This document shows, piece by piece, positions 24,481-34,731 of a stretch of DNA of 64,000 nt. The translations under genes and the position numbers were made by a program. Position 1 is the stretch's first letter; every line of letters begins with the position of its first letter. The notes under the pieces are model-generated. The model saw only the letters and a list, made by a program, of their open reading frames with translations. It made no database searches and was not told the origin of the DNA. This DNA comes from Plantago major (Eukaryota; Streptophyta; Magnoliopsida; Lamiales; Plantaginaceae): the NCBI GenBank assembly GCA_026545765.1, contig CM048842.1, positions 18,254,667 through 18,318,666 of the forward strand, written 5' to 3'.

Positions 24481-24738
24481 GCATTGCATCCTAAGTATTT
24501 ACATATAGTGTGGAATACTCACTAAACATATATAGTTCATAAATTGTAATTACATTTTTCTTAGATTAGTCTACCCTTCATATATATTTCTTTCAATATT
24601 TTTTCATATATTGTATTTTACTATTTAGTATAGTTCTCGAGTTTGATTTATCACACTTCAAAGTTGGTTTGGCGTTCGAATTGAGTTTTCAAGTTGCAAT
24701 TAAATCATTTTTAGACTTGATTTTCCCCTTCAAAGTAA

Positions 24739-24958
24739 GGCCTTGTTCTCTTCATCTGAAAATTCATTTTAGATCAGTTCAGTTCAGACTCATTTAGTTC
24801 AGCTCTGTTAGGCTCCGTTGTCTTAGTCTGAACAAAACATATATGAACTTATTTGAACTGAATTGTAGTATTAAAAACAACTAAGCAAAACAGAACTGAA
24901 CTAAATTGATCTGAACTGAACTGATATTAAAGAATTTTCAGATGAAAAGAACACAACC
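24739..24958. mobile_element. MITE, 220 bp, with ~45-bp inverted ends
   Basis: The left end starts GGCCTTGTTCTCTTCATC and the right end, reversed, starts GGTTGTGTTCTTTTCATC; both continue through CTGAAAATTC into AGTTCAGTTCAG. TAA at the left and TTA at the right flank it, which would suit a Harbinger-like target but do not match exactly. A decayed relative of one end may be at 63490-63570. Confidence 0.65.
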
Positions 24959-25585
24959 TTAGTTGTTTTTCATAATACAATTCAGTTGAGTTTGGTTTTG
25001 TTCTGTTCGGGTGAGAGAACAAAACCTAAGTTCCCATGTATGACATATTCCATTCTCAAAGTTCTAAGTTGGAATAATCTCATTCTTTGAATTTGTTTGA
25101 CATTCAAATTGAATTTTCAAGTGGGACTGGTCTAATCATTAGGGTTGGACTCCACGCATTGAGTCCCAATTTTAGAATTATTTCATCTTATAGTTGATTT
25201 TTCTCTTTAAATTGAATCATTATTAATTAGAGATTTGTTTTTCTCCATATATTGTGGTTTACTCTTTGAATATAGTTCTCGAGTTGAAATTATTTCATTC
25301 TTAGCGTTGATTTGACATTAAAATTCAGAATTATCACATTGGAGTTTAATGTACTCTTCGAATTACTGAGTTCTCAAGTTTGAATAATCATAATCGTTAG
25401 GTAAAGGGAAGGACTCATTTGCGTTTACATATTTCACTAATAGCTTATAAATCAGTCAAACTTACTTGTAAGCAACATTTATTGTGGTATTGGTGGTTAG
25501 TCTTTCTTTCATTCAATAATATATCATTGAGTCGTTTTTTATGCTAACTATCGAAAATAAAAATACAACTCATTGTGAATGATAT

Positions 25586-26505
25586 TGTTGAGGGATAAAA
25601 CCTCAAACACCAACACTACTACTACAAGTAACCTAATCTAAGATCCGCCTCCAACTTGAAGCCCGAGAGAAGGCTTGTCCGAGCAAGAGTACCTGAAACG
25701 ACTAAGTGGGGGGGTTAGAATGGGTTACCCGGATTGCCTAAGTCAATCCGGAAGGAGGCTTTATTCAAAGGAGAGATGAAAGCTCTCAATGCAATAATAA
25801 TGGGAAAGGTAATGAAATCAAGGATGTTTAGGACTTAGGAGACAACACAATTTCCTAGGGGATTTCCCTTTTCCTCAAGGTATTGGACCTTGTGTTATAT
25901 TTATAGTTATCGTATACTTATGAAGTAGCTCATAAGATGATGCCAAGTGTATGTCTCAGATTTGGACACCAATGCTACCTTTGGCCCATGGCCCATTAGT
26001 GAATAGTAATCCAATACTAATTAATGGGCTGGGAGGGTAGTTTGGTCCTTTCCCTCTGAGAGTACTGTTCCGCATGTTGGGTCCGTGTAAGTCCCTCGGA
26101 CAGATCCGCATGATTGGATGACTCTGCCTTGGGTAACTCTAGGTGTCCGGACCTTAGAGTTCCACGGAAGCCTCTCAGTGGTTCTGTCAAATACGTTTGG
26201 TCTTACTGTACTGGTGGCGTCCGAGATTCTCTCGTCCGGTCCGTTTAGCATCTTAGGACTGACAATTTGCGGTACTTGGGAGGACCAGGTAACCTTTTGT
26301 CTGGCTCGGAAGTCATCCATCTAGCTTGGTCGGACCTAGCTGAAATGGCATGCTGACTTGTGAGTACTAGTTATCCTGAGATGGTTTCCTTTAGGACGGA
26401 CCACTCGAAGGTCGGACTAGCTTTGAATGGCTATCTTAGCCTTGACGCACTCTAGGACACGCTCTATGGCGCCCTTAACGGATTGGACACATTTTCGTAT
26501 CAACA
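25586..26505 (-). repeat. 3' LTR of gypsy element (920 bp)
   Basis: Plus-strand borders TGTTGAGGGATAAAAC and CGTATCAACA, near-identical to 33808-34726. On the element's own strand it begins TGTTGATACG. The adjacent tract at 26506-26530 fixes it as the 3' LTR. Confidence 0.9.
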
Positions 26506-26521
26506 TATGTCCCCCCCCAGT
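26506..26521 (-). other. Polypurine tract of gypsy element
   Basis: On the minus strand ACTGGGGGGGGACATA directly precedes the LTR's TGTTGATACG. This is the expected plus-strand primer. Confidence 0.75.
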
Positions 26522-27100
26522 TTCCAAGTATCTTAGTAGAAGATAGTTGGTAACTATGAGGGATCAGTCGTGTCTGTGGAGCGTGTCCGAATCGTTAGTT
26601 AAAAGAAAAAGGAAAAAATCCTTTTTGTCGGGATCCGTCGTCCGTGTCCTCAAGGATTCAATATATCTCTTTCCCCCCCCCCCTTTTCGTCTACAGTCCG
26701 AGTTATCACATAACTGGGACTGTAGAGGGAAAAGGTATTTGTATCCGAGATATATGGGTCCGAGTACGGTTAGGATCTAACGAAGTCTTTCGAGGAAGAT
26801 CAAGTAGGAGGTTATCCGTTGGGCCAAATTTGTGAAATGGTCCTGATGGACCTTTGAACAGTAAATCAACGGGGTCCAACGAGTTGCTTGTCCGGCCCAT
26901 GGGGCAAGATCCGAGGAACGATCGGCCGTCGGATTGGGAAGCCTCAACGGTTGAGATTAAGTGACGACTCTCCTGTCGAGCACTAAACGTGTCTGTTATT
27001 AGCCATCTATTCGTGAATCGTCATGGCCGTTGGATTTGAACAGATCAACGGTCGCGGTTTAAACCTAAGTGATGTGACGCTTGGCCTTCCCACTTTGCCC

Positions 27101-27110
27101 CTATAAATAG
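27101..27110 (+). promoter_or_regulatory. TATA box of antisense gene, unit 1
   Basis: CTATAAATAG, followed after about 190 bp by a splice donor (GCAAGTAAGT, GT at 27303-27304). The acceptor CCTTCTGCCCTAG ends at 27801, one base before ATG 27803. This gives a ~500-bp leader intron directly upstream of the start codon. Confidence 0.55.
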
Positions 27111-27802
27111 TTAGGCGATCGGTCACTTTCACACTTTAGCTAAATTGAAACTCTGAGCAATCTTTAAGCTATTCAAACAACACACGATCTATCCGAGCAA
27201 CTGGGACTTGTAAGACTTTGGGCTATCCAGCTGAGATCTGTAACCTCGGGGCATTATCCAAACTCAATCGTCCGTTGAACTTTCCTGTTTGAATATTAGC
27301 AAGTAAGTACCCCTCATTTTTTGGCTTTGCTAAAGTTGCCTGTATTCGCTATACGCCCATTGCATGTATAGTGTAGCTTCCCTTGCTGCTTCCGTAATTG
27401 TGCTTGTCTTTAGTAATTGGCTCTTGCGATACCTTCGGTTGAGATGGTAGTTGATGTGTTTTTGCTGCATGCTTATAATATGCCAATTTTCCTCACTGAT
27501 GCCTTGTACTTTTATTTGGTACGTCCCGTCCGACACTACCCGTCTTGGCAATGCATGCTTACTTGATGATAAATCGGTATTGGTTGTGATGTTCGCCTGT
27601 AAATTGTTTCTTTTATTGCCGTGCCATAGAGGCGATTAGTAGTGCGATGCTTTGCTTGTGCCGATCTTGGGGCCCCTTCATACGTGTATAGAAAATCTTA
27701 GGGTTTAAACCTTTTCCCGGACCTCTGGACTTAATAAGACATATAAGTGAACTCTCGGACAATAACAATCATCGTTTCTGATCCGTTTCCTTCTGCCCTA
27801 GG

Positions 27803-30630
27803 ATGTCCGGGAGCGATAGTCAAAACGTTCACGAGGTGCGGGATTACCAGGATGGAGTAGATTCGGGCGGTGAATCCGCGGACGTGAACGTGTCCATAGA
27901 AGACTATCTCGTGGATGTCTTATCTTCCAGAGATTCCGACGCTAGGCACGGAACCCCTGAAACAGTCAATCCTCCGACGGACAGGCCAGTGGTCGAAGAA
28001 GGTGTTAATGAGGCGAGAATGTTGGTCCAATCTCGGACTATAGGCGGTGTGGGAGAGCCTATAGATCCGAATGAGCTTCAACTTGAACGGGCAGGCGACA
28101 GCGGGCATGAGGCTGATGACGTGGAGATGTTCGAGGCCGGAGTTGAGGACCGTGTTGTGGTAGAGACAGGTCCGTCCAATCCTGGTACATCTGGGAGACC
28201 TGATGGTGGTCAGGAGGAAGAAGGCGGAGAGGAAGAAGGTGAAGACGGGGAGGAAGAAGAGGAAGGTTCTCCCGATGTCCGTCCTCGGAGAGGTGCTGGT
28301 CGTCGGGTTGTATTGCACTCCGTAGCTGCCGCTCAATCCAGCCTTTCGTTGGTTGAAGGCCGTGGTGCCAAGGCGGCAAGGATCAAATTTCCTCGTCCCG
28401 CGTCTGCAGTAGTGATAGCAGACGAGTTCGGAGAGCTAAACGCGGATGGGCTTCTTCCTACCTGTCCATCGAGGGTCCGGCCCAAGGAGATTCCGGAAAT
28501 GAGGCGAAGATGGGAGATCCCTGAGTCTGTAGAAATAATGATCCCTGATCCCGGACATGCATTCTATAACCCACCCGCTGGGTATATGTGCGTGCACGAG
28601 GTTGCCTTCTCCTGCGGATGGAAGATCCCTATTGCCACGGAACTGAAGAACATCCTCAACCATATTGGCATAGGTCCGAGTCAGGTTATCACCAAGTCCC
28701 TGGGTAACCTTATTTGTTTTGTAATCTTTTGTAAGAAGACGGGGCAAACAGTGAATTTTGAAAACTTTAGGCAGCTTTTCCATGTCTCTTTCAGTCCGGG
28801 GAATCCCCTTTTTTACACTTTTATGAATAGGAAACCCTATAACTTCATCTCGGACTCCATCTCGTCGTTGGGGTCGAAATGGTGGGATAGGTACATTTTT
28901 GTACGGATGGCTTTGAAGCCAGGGATGTCCGAGAGACAGAGGGAACAATGGGGGCTGCCCACAAAATTCCTTAGAGAGAGTATCCCTGATTGGCGTCCGC
29001 TTCCGAAGAACGTTGCTCCCTGGGTGGCGGAGATCCACAAGAAGAATGATCCGCCTACCTACCCGTTCCACGGACTAATTTGTCAGCCGCTGCCATATCT
29101 ATGCGGACTGACCGATGCCGTGGAAGTCGGAGGAAAGACAGATTTCAGTAAGGAGTCTAACTTATGATTTGTGCAACTCCGTGTTTTGAATGTCTCGTTA
29201 TGAATTTTCTCATCTCCGATATTCCTGTTGTTTTTCTGTTATTCGTCCGCGTTCTGAAATGTTTACATTGCTATGTAGCTCACTGGTTCGACTATATCAT
29301 GTCGACACTCGCTGAAAAGAAGAGGCAGCAGAGAGAGCAACAATCTCTGGAGGTCGCCGCCGGTCAGAGGGCCAAGATCATCAACACGTCCGCTGGTCTT
29401 CCTATGGGAGATCCCAAGAATGCGGCAGTGTTCGCCGCAGAGGAGAGGCGGAACAAGGCGGGAGAAGATCCGCAAGCCCTCGGCGTGCCTGACAAGGGCA
29501 AAGCCCCTGTTACTCGGAGCGTTACTGCCTCCAGACCACCATCCGCTGCTGGATCCGGGCCTCAACAAGAAGTGTTCATGCGGGATGCCATAACGTCTGG
29601 GCGGAAGAGAAGAGCTCCCGCGGAGGCCTCCCAATCAAGCAAGAGGCAGCAGCTGGCCGCCGTTTTACCGTCTGACCAGGCCGCTCTCGATAAGGAGTAT
29701 GAGCGTGCCTGCGGACTTCCCGAAGTTGAGCGGGTCGGTGGCCTCAATGTGCTATATCAGCAGGTTCGTGATCTTCTAATGGTTTTTTCATTATGTCCTT
29801 ATGACAAGCGTACGACTTATGTCTATACGGATTCTTTGACTTGGGTGCTTCATCCGAGCTATGCAAAGGAAGCGAGTGAGCGGGCTACCATTGAGCACGA
29901 GTTGTTCAAGGCCATGGCCAGGTCCGTGGATGAGGCCGAAAAAGTGAAGCAGTTGGAGATGCAAGGAGCACGAGGTGAAGTTCCATAAGCTGAAGACTAG
30001 CTGGGAGGCAATCAAGGCGGACTTGGATTGGCAGGAGGGTTTCACCTGAAATCAATGAGGGCCTTAGAGACATGAAGGATTTCTTGCTTGAAGACCTCAA
30101 TACTCTCGTCTTGAGGCGGGATTTTATGAGGTCGGATTCTTTCAAGTTCTTCATGGCGATAAGTCAAGTCCGAATCTCGGCTGAATGGGTTCTCCGCTGC
30201 AATCGGTCAACTACAGTCCAAGGGGCTACTTCCTCAAGATTTCAATTGGAAGGCGGAAGGGTTAAACCCTTCAGCGGATGCTAACGGCGTGGAAGTTCCC
30301 GTGGATGTTGTCTCGGATGATCGGTTGGCCGCTTGTGAGTTTGCGGAACTCATCACTGAGGAAGGAGAATTGGAGATCAAGAACAGTGGACCCTTCCTTC
30401 CGAAGTGTGTGCCGGATGCCTTACAAAAGGTGTGCTTCGTCTCGTTCGAGAATTACCGGGCCTTCCTCAAGGACTGGTATTACATGCCTTCCCGGGTAGT
30501 TGGTCTTGCTGAAGACTTCAACTTGTTCGAGCTCGCGGAGTCCCTTGCTGTCCAAGCTGCTGCCAACTCGTCTACTGCTGATCCACCTCGAATTGAAGAA
30601 ACAGGTCCGAGCCAGCCTAATCCTCAGTGA
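27803..30630 (+). pseudogene. Antisense gene of gypsy element: 'putative gypsy type transposon' domain protein
   Basis: The first frame, 27803-29167, has 454 codons: an acidic low-complexity N-terminus (about 1-180, with a long Glu/Gly run), then a domain with YMCVHEVAFSCGWKIP, then IGIGPSQVITKSLGN, then KWWDRYIFVRM, matching the plant 'putative gypsy type transposon' (Transposase_28) family. That frame ends soon after a donor-like TTCAGTAAGG (about 29145); an acceptor near 29277 would join it to a Gln/Arg/Ala-rich coiled-coil-like part (29300-29760). Another donor at 29763 and an acceptor near 29867 are plausible. Near 29960 and 30170 one-base shifts break the frame, which ends at 30630. So it is a spliced gene, probably now inactive. 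Function unknown. Confidence 0.65.
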
Positions 30631-30636
30631 AGAATC

Positions 30637-30650
30637 CGGGGTATGCCCCG
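30637..30650 (+). other. Hairpin CGGGGTATGCCCCG after antisense gene, unit 1
   Basis: Perfect five-base stem with a TATG loop, 7 bases after the stop codon at 30630. The identical 14-mer, again just after a stop codon, is at 31575-31588. Bases after it are also alike (TGAAACTTATGTA and TGGAAGTATGTA). Confidence 0.75.
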
Positions 30651-30762
30651 TGAAACTTATGTAATGTCTGGAATCTGCATCTCTTTGTGGCACGGAACAA
30701 TGCCTTGAACAATGCTGCTGCTTTTTTTTTTTTTTTTATCCGTACTAACTGTCTGTAAAACA

Positions 30763-30934
30763 ATATTTCTCGTAAGTCCGAGTCATTGCATGTTTTCCGC
30801 TTTGTTTGCTTCCGTTCATCGTTCGTATGTTTTACTATCATAAAACACATATTTCTCGTAAGTCCGAGTCATTGCCTGTTTTCCGCTTTGTTTGCTTCCG
30901 TTCATCGTTCGTATGTTTTACCATCATAAAACAC
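30763..30934. repeat. Two-copy 86-bp tandem repeat in gypsy element
   Basis: Units begin ATATTTCTCGTAAGTCCGAG at 30763 and 30849 and are nearly identical (two or three differences). An amplified tandem repeat is known in Retand, a Tat-type element of Silene, but I cannot say the repeats are related. Confidence 0.8.
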
Positions 30935-31165
30935 ATCTTTAAAGAACACGGATCGCAGTAGATGGCGTCCGACGTAGAAGTCAAAACCATCGTTTCACGA
31001 ATTTCGTACCGTCCGTGATTGCTAAATTCAATCGACCTTTGGGATGCGTGATTCTTCTAGAAGGGAGGAAGGTGAAACAGTGAATTTGTCATTATTACTG
31101 CGTCCCATCAACTTCCAAGCCGTCGGATGAGTGACATGTGTTGAGATCGTACGGGTTTGTTAATA

Positions 31166-31176
31166 CTATAAATAAG
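31166..31176 (+). promoter_or_regulatory. TATA box of antisense gene, unit 2
   Basis: CTATAAATAAG lies about 95 bp upstream of ATG 31265, a normal spacing for a short leader. Confidence 0.5.
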
Positions 31177-31264
31177 AAAGGGGTAAGTGCCCTTTTCTTA
31201 CTGTTGTACTTTTTAACCCTTTCTCCTGATCAGATTTCCCTATCCTTCCAGAAAGTCAGTCCAA

Positions 31265-31564
31265 ATGTCCGTTGCAGCCAGAGAACTAAACCATTCCAGG
31301 TTTGATCGCTTCCGTCACTGGGTGGACTGTGCCTGCGGGGTCAAACATCCCCCATATTATCCCGGAGAGGGGACCGCGGATGATCCAATCATCCTTGACT
31401 TCGAAGGGGACCCTCCTCCGTGTCCGGGGATAGTTAGTGGGCTAGCCGCAGAAAGGGAGCGGATTGTGAGGATGATCCGCAGGAGGATCCGAATGCAGCA
31501 GCAAGCTCAAGAAGCTCGCGGTGGTGGCTCGGAATCTCAGGGCTCCACTTCTGGGATCTGGTAA
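31265..31564 (+). CDS. Small antisense ORF of gypsy element, 99 residues, unknown
   Basis: The frame starts at ATG 31265 and stops at 31564. It contains a Cys-Ala-Cys motif (DCACGVKHPPYYPG), then an acidic stretch with DDPIILDFEGDPP, then an Arg-rich helix (RIVRMIRRRIRMQQQAQ) and a Ser/Gly tail. I do not recognise it. It has its own TATA box about 95 bp upstream and the CGGGGTATGCCCCG hairpin 10 bases after the stop, so it looks like a compact separate transcription unit. Basic and small, it might bind nucleic acid, but this is speculation. Confidence 0.5.
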   Translation: MSVAARELNHSRFDRFRHWVDCACGVKHPPYYPGEGTADDPIILDFEGDPPPCPGIVSGLAAERERIVRMIRRRIRMQQQAQEARGGGSESQGSTSGIW

Positions 31565-31574
31565 AGGAACAAGG

Positions 31575-31588
31575 CGGGGTATGCCCCG
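31575..31588 (+). other. Hairpin CGGGGTATGCCCCG after antisense ORF, unit 2
   Basis: Identical to 30637-30650, starting 10 bases after the stop codon at 31564. Confidence 0.75.
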
Positions 31589-31904
31589 TGGAAGTATGTA
31601 CTGATCCTTGGATCTTTCCAGTTATTATACATTATGTAAATGTTCGGATAATTTTGTCTATAAAATTCGAACTATTTTGCCTCAGATGAGATCGCCATCT
31701 TTTTCTTGTGCAAGCTTCGTCGGATTATATTGACGCACATATTTTTGTAAAATGACTAAGAAACTCGGACGTGGTTGATGGGCTTGTTTAGGCTTGATTG
31801 GATAAACCCGTCTGGCCCAACACTGTTCAACCCAAATGAATAGTTTAAGCCCATTGTCAACGTCGAAGTTCTGACGTGTCGGACGCCTATTGGTTCGTTA
31901 CTTC

Positions 31905-31913
31905 TATAAATAC
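31905..31913 (+). promoter_or_regulatory. Third antisense TATA box in gypsy element
   Basis: TATAAATAC in a context (GCCTATTGG..TTCTATAAATACTCCGG) like a plant core promoter. No long frame follows; its unit may have been lost by deletion at the gag boundary. Confidence 0.35.
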
Positions 31914-32226
31914 TCCGGATCCCTCTTGGCCTTGGTCGTGCAAGTCCAACTTCCAATTTCCATATCTATTCAATTAGCAAGAAGATGATTTCTTGAATAG
32001 TTTCCCCCTCGAGACTCCCGTCCACTCCCAGGTCGGCATTCATCCTGAACTTGAGAGTGGCGTGGGTCTAGAGGGGAAAATTGTTGAAGATCAGTCATAG
32101 AAAAGCATAGATCTCGGTTTGAATGTATATCCGTCCGTCTCCTCTGCTTTCTTCCAACCTCACTTTAGTGGTTCAAATCTCTCTTATATTGGAAATGGTT
32201 TTCGAATTTCAAGAGAGTTTGAGTCT

Positions 32227-33752
32227 CTAAAGCCGGTGAGGCGGAAATCCCTTCCTGTAAATGCCTTTGTCTCTGTGATCTTTCTTCGGGTCAAACTTCC
32301 CCTGGCGTTGCTCTTGTCTTTGCGGTTCCTTTCCCTTCTTCGATCCTGCTCGGACTGGTACGTTCCTTCGGTATTCTTCTCCGTACATCACCTCCTCACA
32401 GATGTCATCCAAGTGCTTTTCGCTCCTCACTTCCTGACTAGAGAGCTTCCTCCGCAGCTCGGAGTTGTAAGTATTAGCGTACAGGTGACGGACCCGTTCT
32501 TTAATACTATGGGGCTCAACTCGGAGTACTTCCATATTGAAGCGATCTAGGAAAGTTCGAAGATCTTCCTGTTCCCTTTGGATGACTTCGGCCAGGTGCT
32601 CTACAGTACGTTTTCTTCTTTTTGATTTTCCGAACCGTGCTAAGAACTTAGAGGATAGATCTGCATACGACCTTATTGACTTGTTTGGCAAAGCGGTGTA
32701 CCAATCCATAGCCGTGCCGAAGAGGGTGGATGAGAACGTAAGGGCTTTAGTATTGTCACTCAGCCCCTTGGAATCCATCTTGCTGTTGTACCTTGTCAGG
32801 TGACCCACGGGACAAGTATCCCCGTATTAGTATTCCAAGTTCGGAATCACTTGGTCCGAGTTCCTATTTCTTTCCTTTTCCCTCATGATATCATCACACA
32901 GAGGGTTTGGTACACTTGTAGTGATCTGCTCGTGGTCTTTTACCAGGCGTCCGAGGTTCAGGATTTGGGTTTCTAAAGCTTTTTGTTGGGCGTAGATTTC
33001 GTCCGCTGTCATGACCTCTCCTGTCCATGGATGGACTGCGACATCCGCGGGGAGTTCGTCTAGCCGGACAACTGAAATGGTCTCTGCTACATGATATTTG
33101 TCCCTCATGGGAGCTTGTCGCGGACCTCCTGGCTGCCTATTACCTCCTTCTTGGTACTCTCTCCTCCCATTCGGGCTTCCCTCACCCCGAACTTGCGAAG
33201 CAAAGGCCCGTCGGTCAAGAAGGTTTCGCAAATCCTCATGGGGCAGCTGATCTCCCAACCTTTGTTGGATCGGACGTTGTCTGTTTCTTGACAAGGCGGG
33301 CTCCGCTTGAACCGGAGTAACCACTGGCGGAGTGGCTTGCTGAGGGTGGGCATTGTTAGACCCTAGGCATCCTTGGATAATCGTGAGCAACCTATCAAAC
33401 TGAGTTTCTCTTAGTCCGAGGTCGCTTGTGCGGACAACGCGACCATCGGGCATCGTAAACTGTTGACCTGTGGTAGGGCCTTGAGCTTCTGCCGGAGAAA
33501 CTCGTGCTACCCCTTCTCCATGGTCCGTAGGCACGATATTCATAGGGACGCTCTGGCCTCCTCTAAGCGGGGCGTCTCTTCCCTCATCCGAGCATGGGCT
33601 GGCGGTTCGCCCGTCGCTCGGATATCTCCTTCCAGCGTTCCTTCCAGCCACAGCGGCCCTTCGTCCCCGGGTGGGCGGACGTCCTCGTGGGCGTGGTGGT
33701 GGTGTTCCCACGCCTGCAGCACTAGTCCGAGCTGTTCGTCTCGTCTAGCCAT
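32227..33752 (-). pseudogene. gag of gypsy element
   Basis: Structural protein gene on the element's own strand. A start ATG lies at 33752, about 40 bp inside the primer site; a small indel shifts the frame, after which 33711-32830 is open: a Pro/Arg-rich N-terminus, then a Gln-rich middle. One in-frame stop at 32827-32829 interrupts it, and the same frame continues to 32227 with the retrotransposon gag (Retrotrans_gag) core: FSSTLFGTAMDWYTALP, then SYADLSSKFLARF, then QREQEDLRTFLDRFN. It ends in a basic tail. No zinc knuckle follows, so the C-terminus and all of pol seem deleted. With a frameshift and a stop it cannot make full-length Gag. Confidence 0.8.
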
Positions 33753-33789
33753 CAGCACAACACAAACACAGATCTTTTTGTAAAGGTTC

Positions 33790-33807
33790 CCACAGACGGC
33801 GCCAAAA
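33790..33807 (-). other. Primer-binding site of gypsy element
   Basis: On the minus strand TTTTGGCGCCGTCTGTGG follows the LTR end CCTCAACA. TGGCGCCGT is the core of primer sites typical of Tat/Athila gypsy elements in plants. Confidence 0.8.
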
Positions 33808-34726
33808 TGTTGAGGGATAAAACCTCAAACACCAACACTACTACTACAAGTAACCTAATCTAAGATCCGCCTCCAACTTGAAGCCCGAGAGAAGGCTTGT
33901 CCGAGCAAGAGTACCTGAAACGACTAAGTGGGGGGGTTAGAATGGGTTACCCGGATTGCCTAAGTCAATCCGGAAGGAGGCTTTATTCAAAGGAGAGATG
34001 AAAGCTCTCAATGCAATAGTAATGGGAAAGGTAATGAAATCAAGGATGTTTAGGACTTAGGAGACAACACAATTTCCTAGGGGATTTCCCTTTTCCTCAA
34101 GGTATTGGATCTTGTGTTATATTTATAGTTATCGTATACTTATGAAGTAGCTCATAAGATGATGCCAAGTGTATGTCTCAGATTTGGACACCAATGCTAC
34201 CTTTGGCCCATGGCCCATTAGTGAATAGTAATCCAATACTAATTAATGGGCTGGGAGGGTAGTTTGGTCCTTTCCCTCTGAGAGTACTGTTCCGCATGTT
34301 GGGTCCGTGTAAGTCCCTCGGACAGATCCGCATGATTGGATGACTCTGCTTGGGTAACTCTAGGTGTCCGGACCTTAGAGTTCCACGGAAGCCTCTCAGT
34401 GGTTCTGTCAAATACGTTTGGTCTTACTGTACTGGTGGCGTCCGAGATTCTCTCGTCCGGTCCGTTTAGCATCTTAGGACTGACAATTTACGGTACTTGG
34501 GAGGACCAGGTAACCTTTTGTCTGGCTCGGAAGTCATCCATCTAGCTTGGTCGGACCTAGCTGAAATGGCGTGCTGACTTGTGAGTACTAGTTGACCTGA
34601 GATGGTTTCCTTTAGGACGGACCACTCGAAGGTCGGACTAGCTTTGAATGGCTATCTTAGCCTTGATGCGCTCTAGGACATGCTCTATGGCGCCCTTAAC
34701 GGATTAGACACATTTCCGTATCAACA
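33808..34726 (-). repeat. 5' LTR of gypsy element (919 bp)
   Basis: About 98-99% identical by eye to 25586-26505; includes one single-base deletion (CTGCTTGGG for CTGCCTTGGG). It adjoins the primer site at its left. Confidence 0.9.
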
Positions 34727-34731
34727 GATAT

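Larger units (their letters stand above)
25586..34726 (-). mobile_element. Ty3-gypsy retrotransposon, Tat-like, pol-less, with antisense gene
   Basis: Two LTRs (25586-26505 and 33808-34726) flank an internal region and are bordered by the 5-bp target duplication GATAT (25581-25585 and 34727-34731). The primer site next to the right LTR and the polypurine tract next to the left LTR show minus orientation. gag is on the minus strand; no protease, reverse transcriptase, RNase H or integrase is found. The 26506-31980 part instead has plus-strand (antisense) open frames. Extra antisense frames with this domain are known from plant Tat-lineage elements. The LTRs differ at about eleven sites and one indel by eye, so insertion is fairly recent. 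It must depend on enzymes from another element. Confidence 0.88.

Noticed and set aside
28436..29071. Minus-strand 211-codon frame in the gypsy element
   Set aside because: Opposite to the recognisable Transposase_28-type domain and with no similarity of its own.
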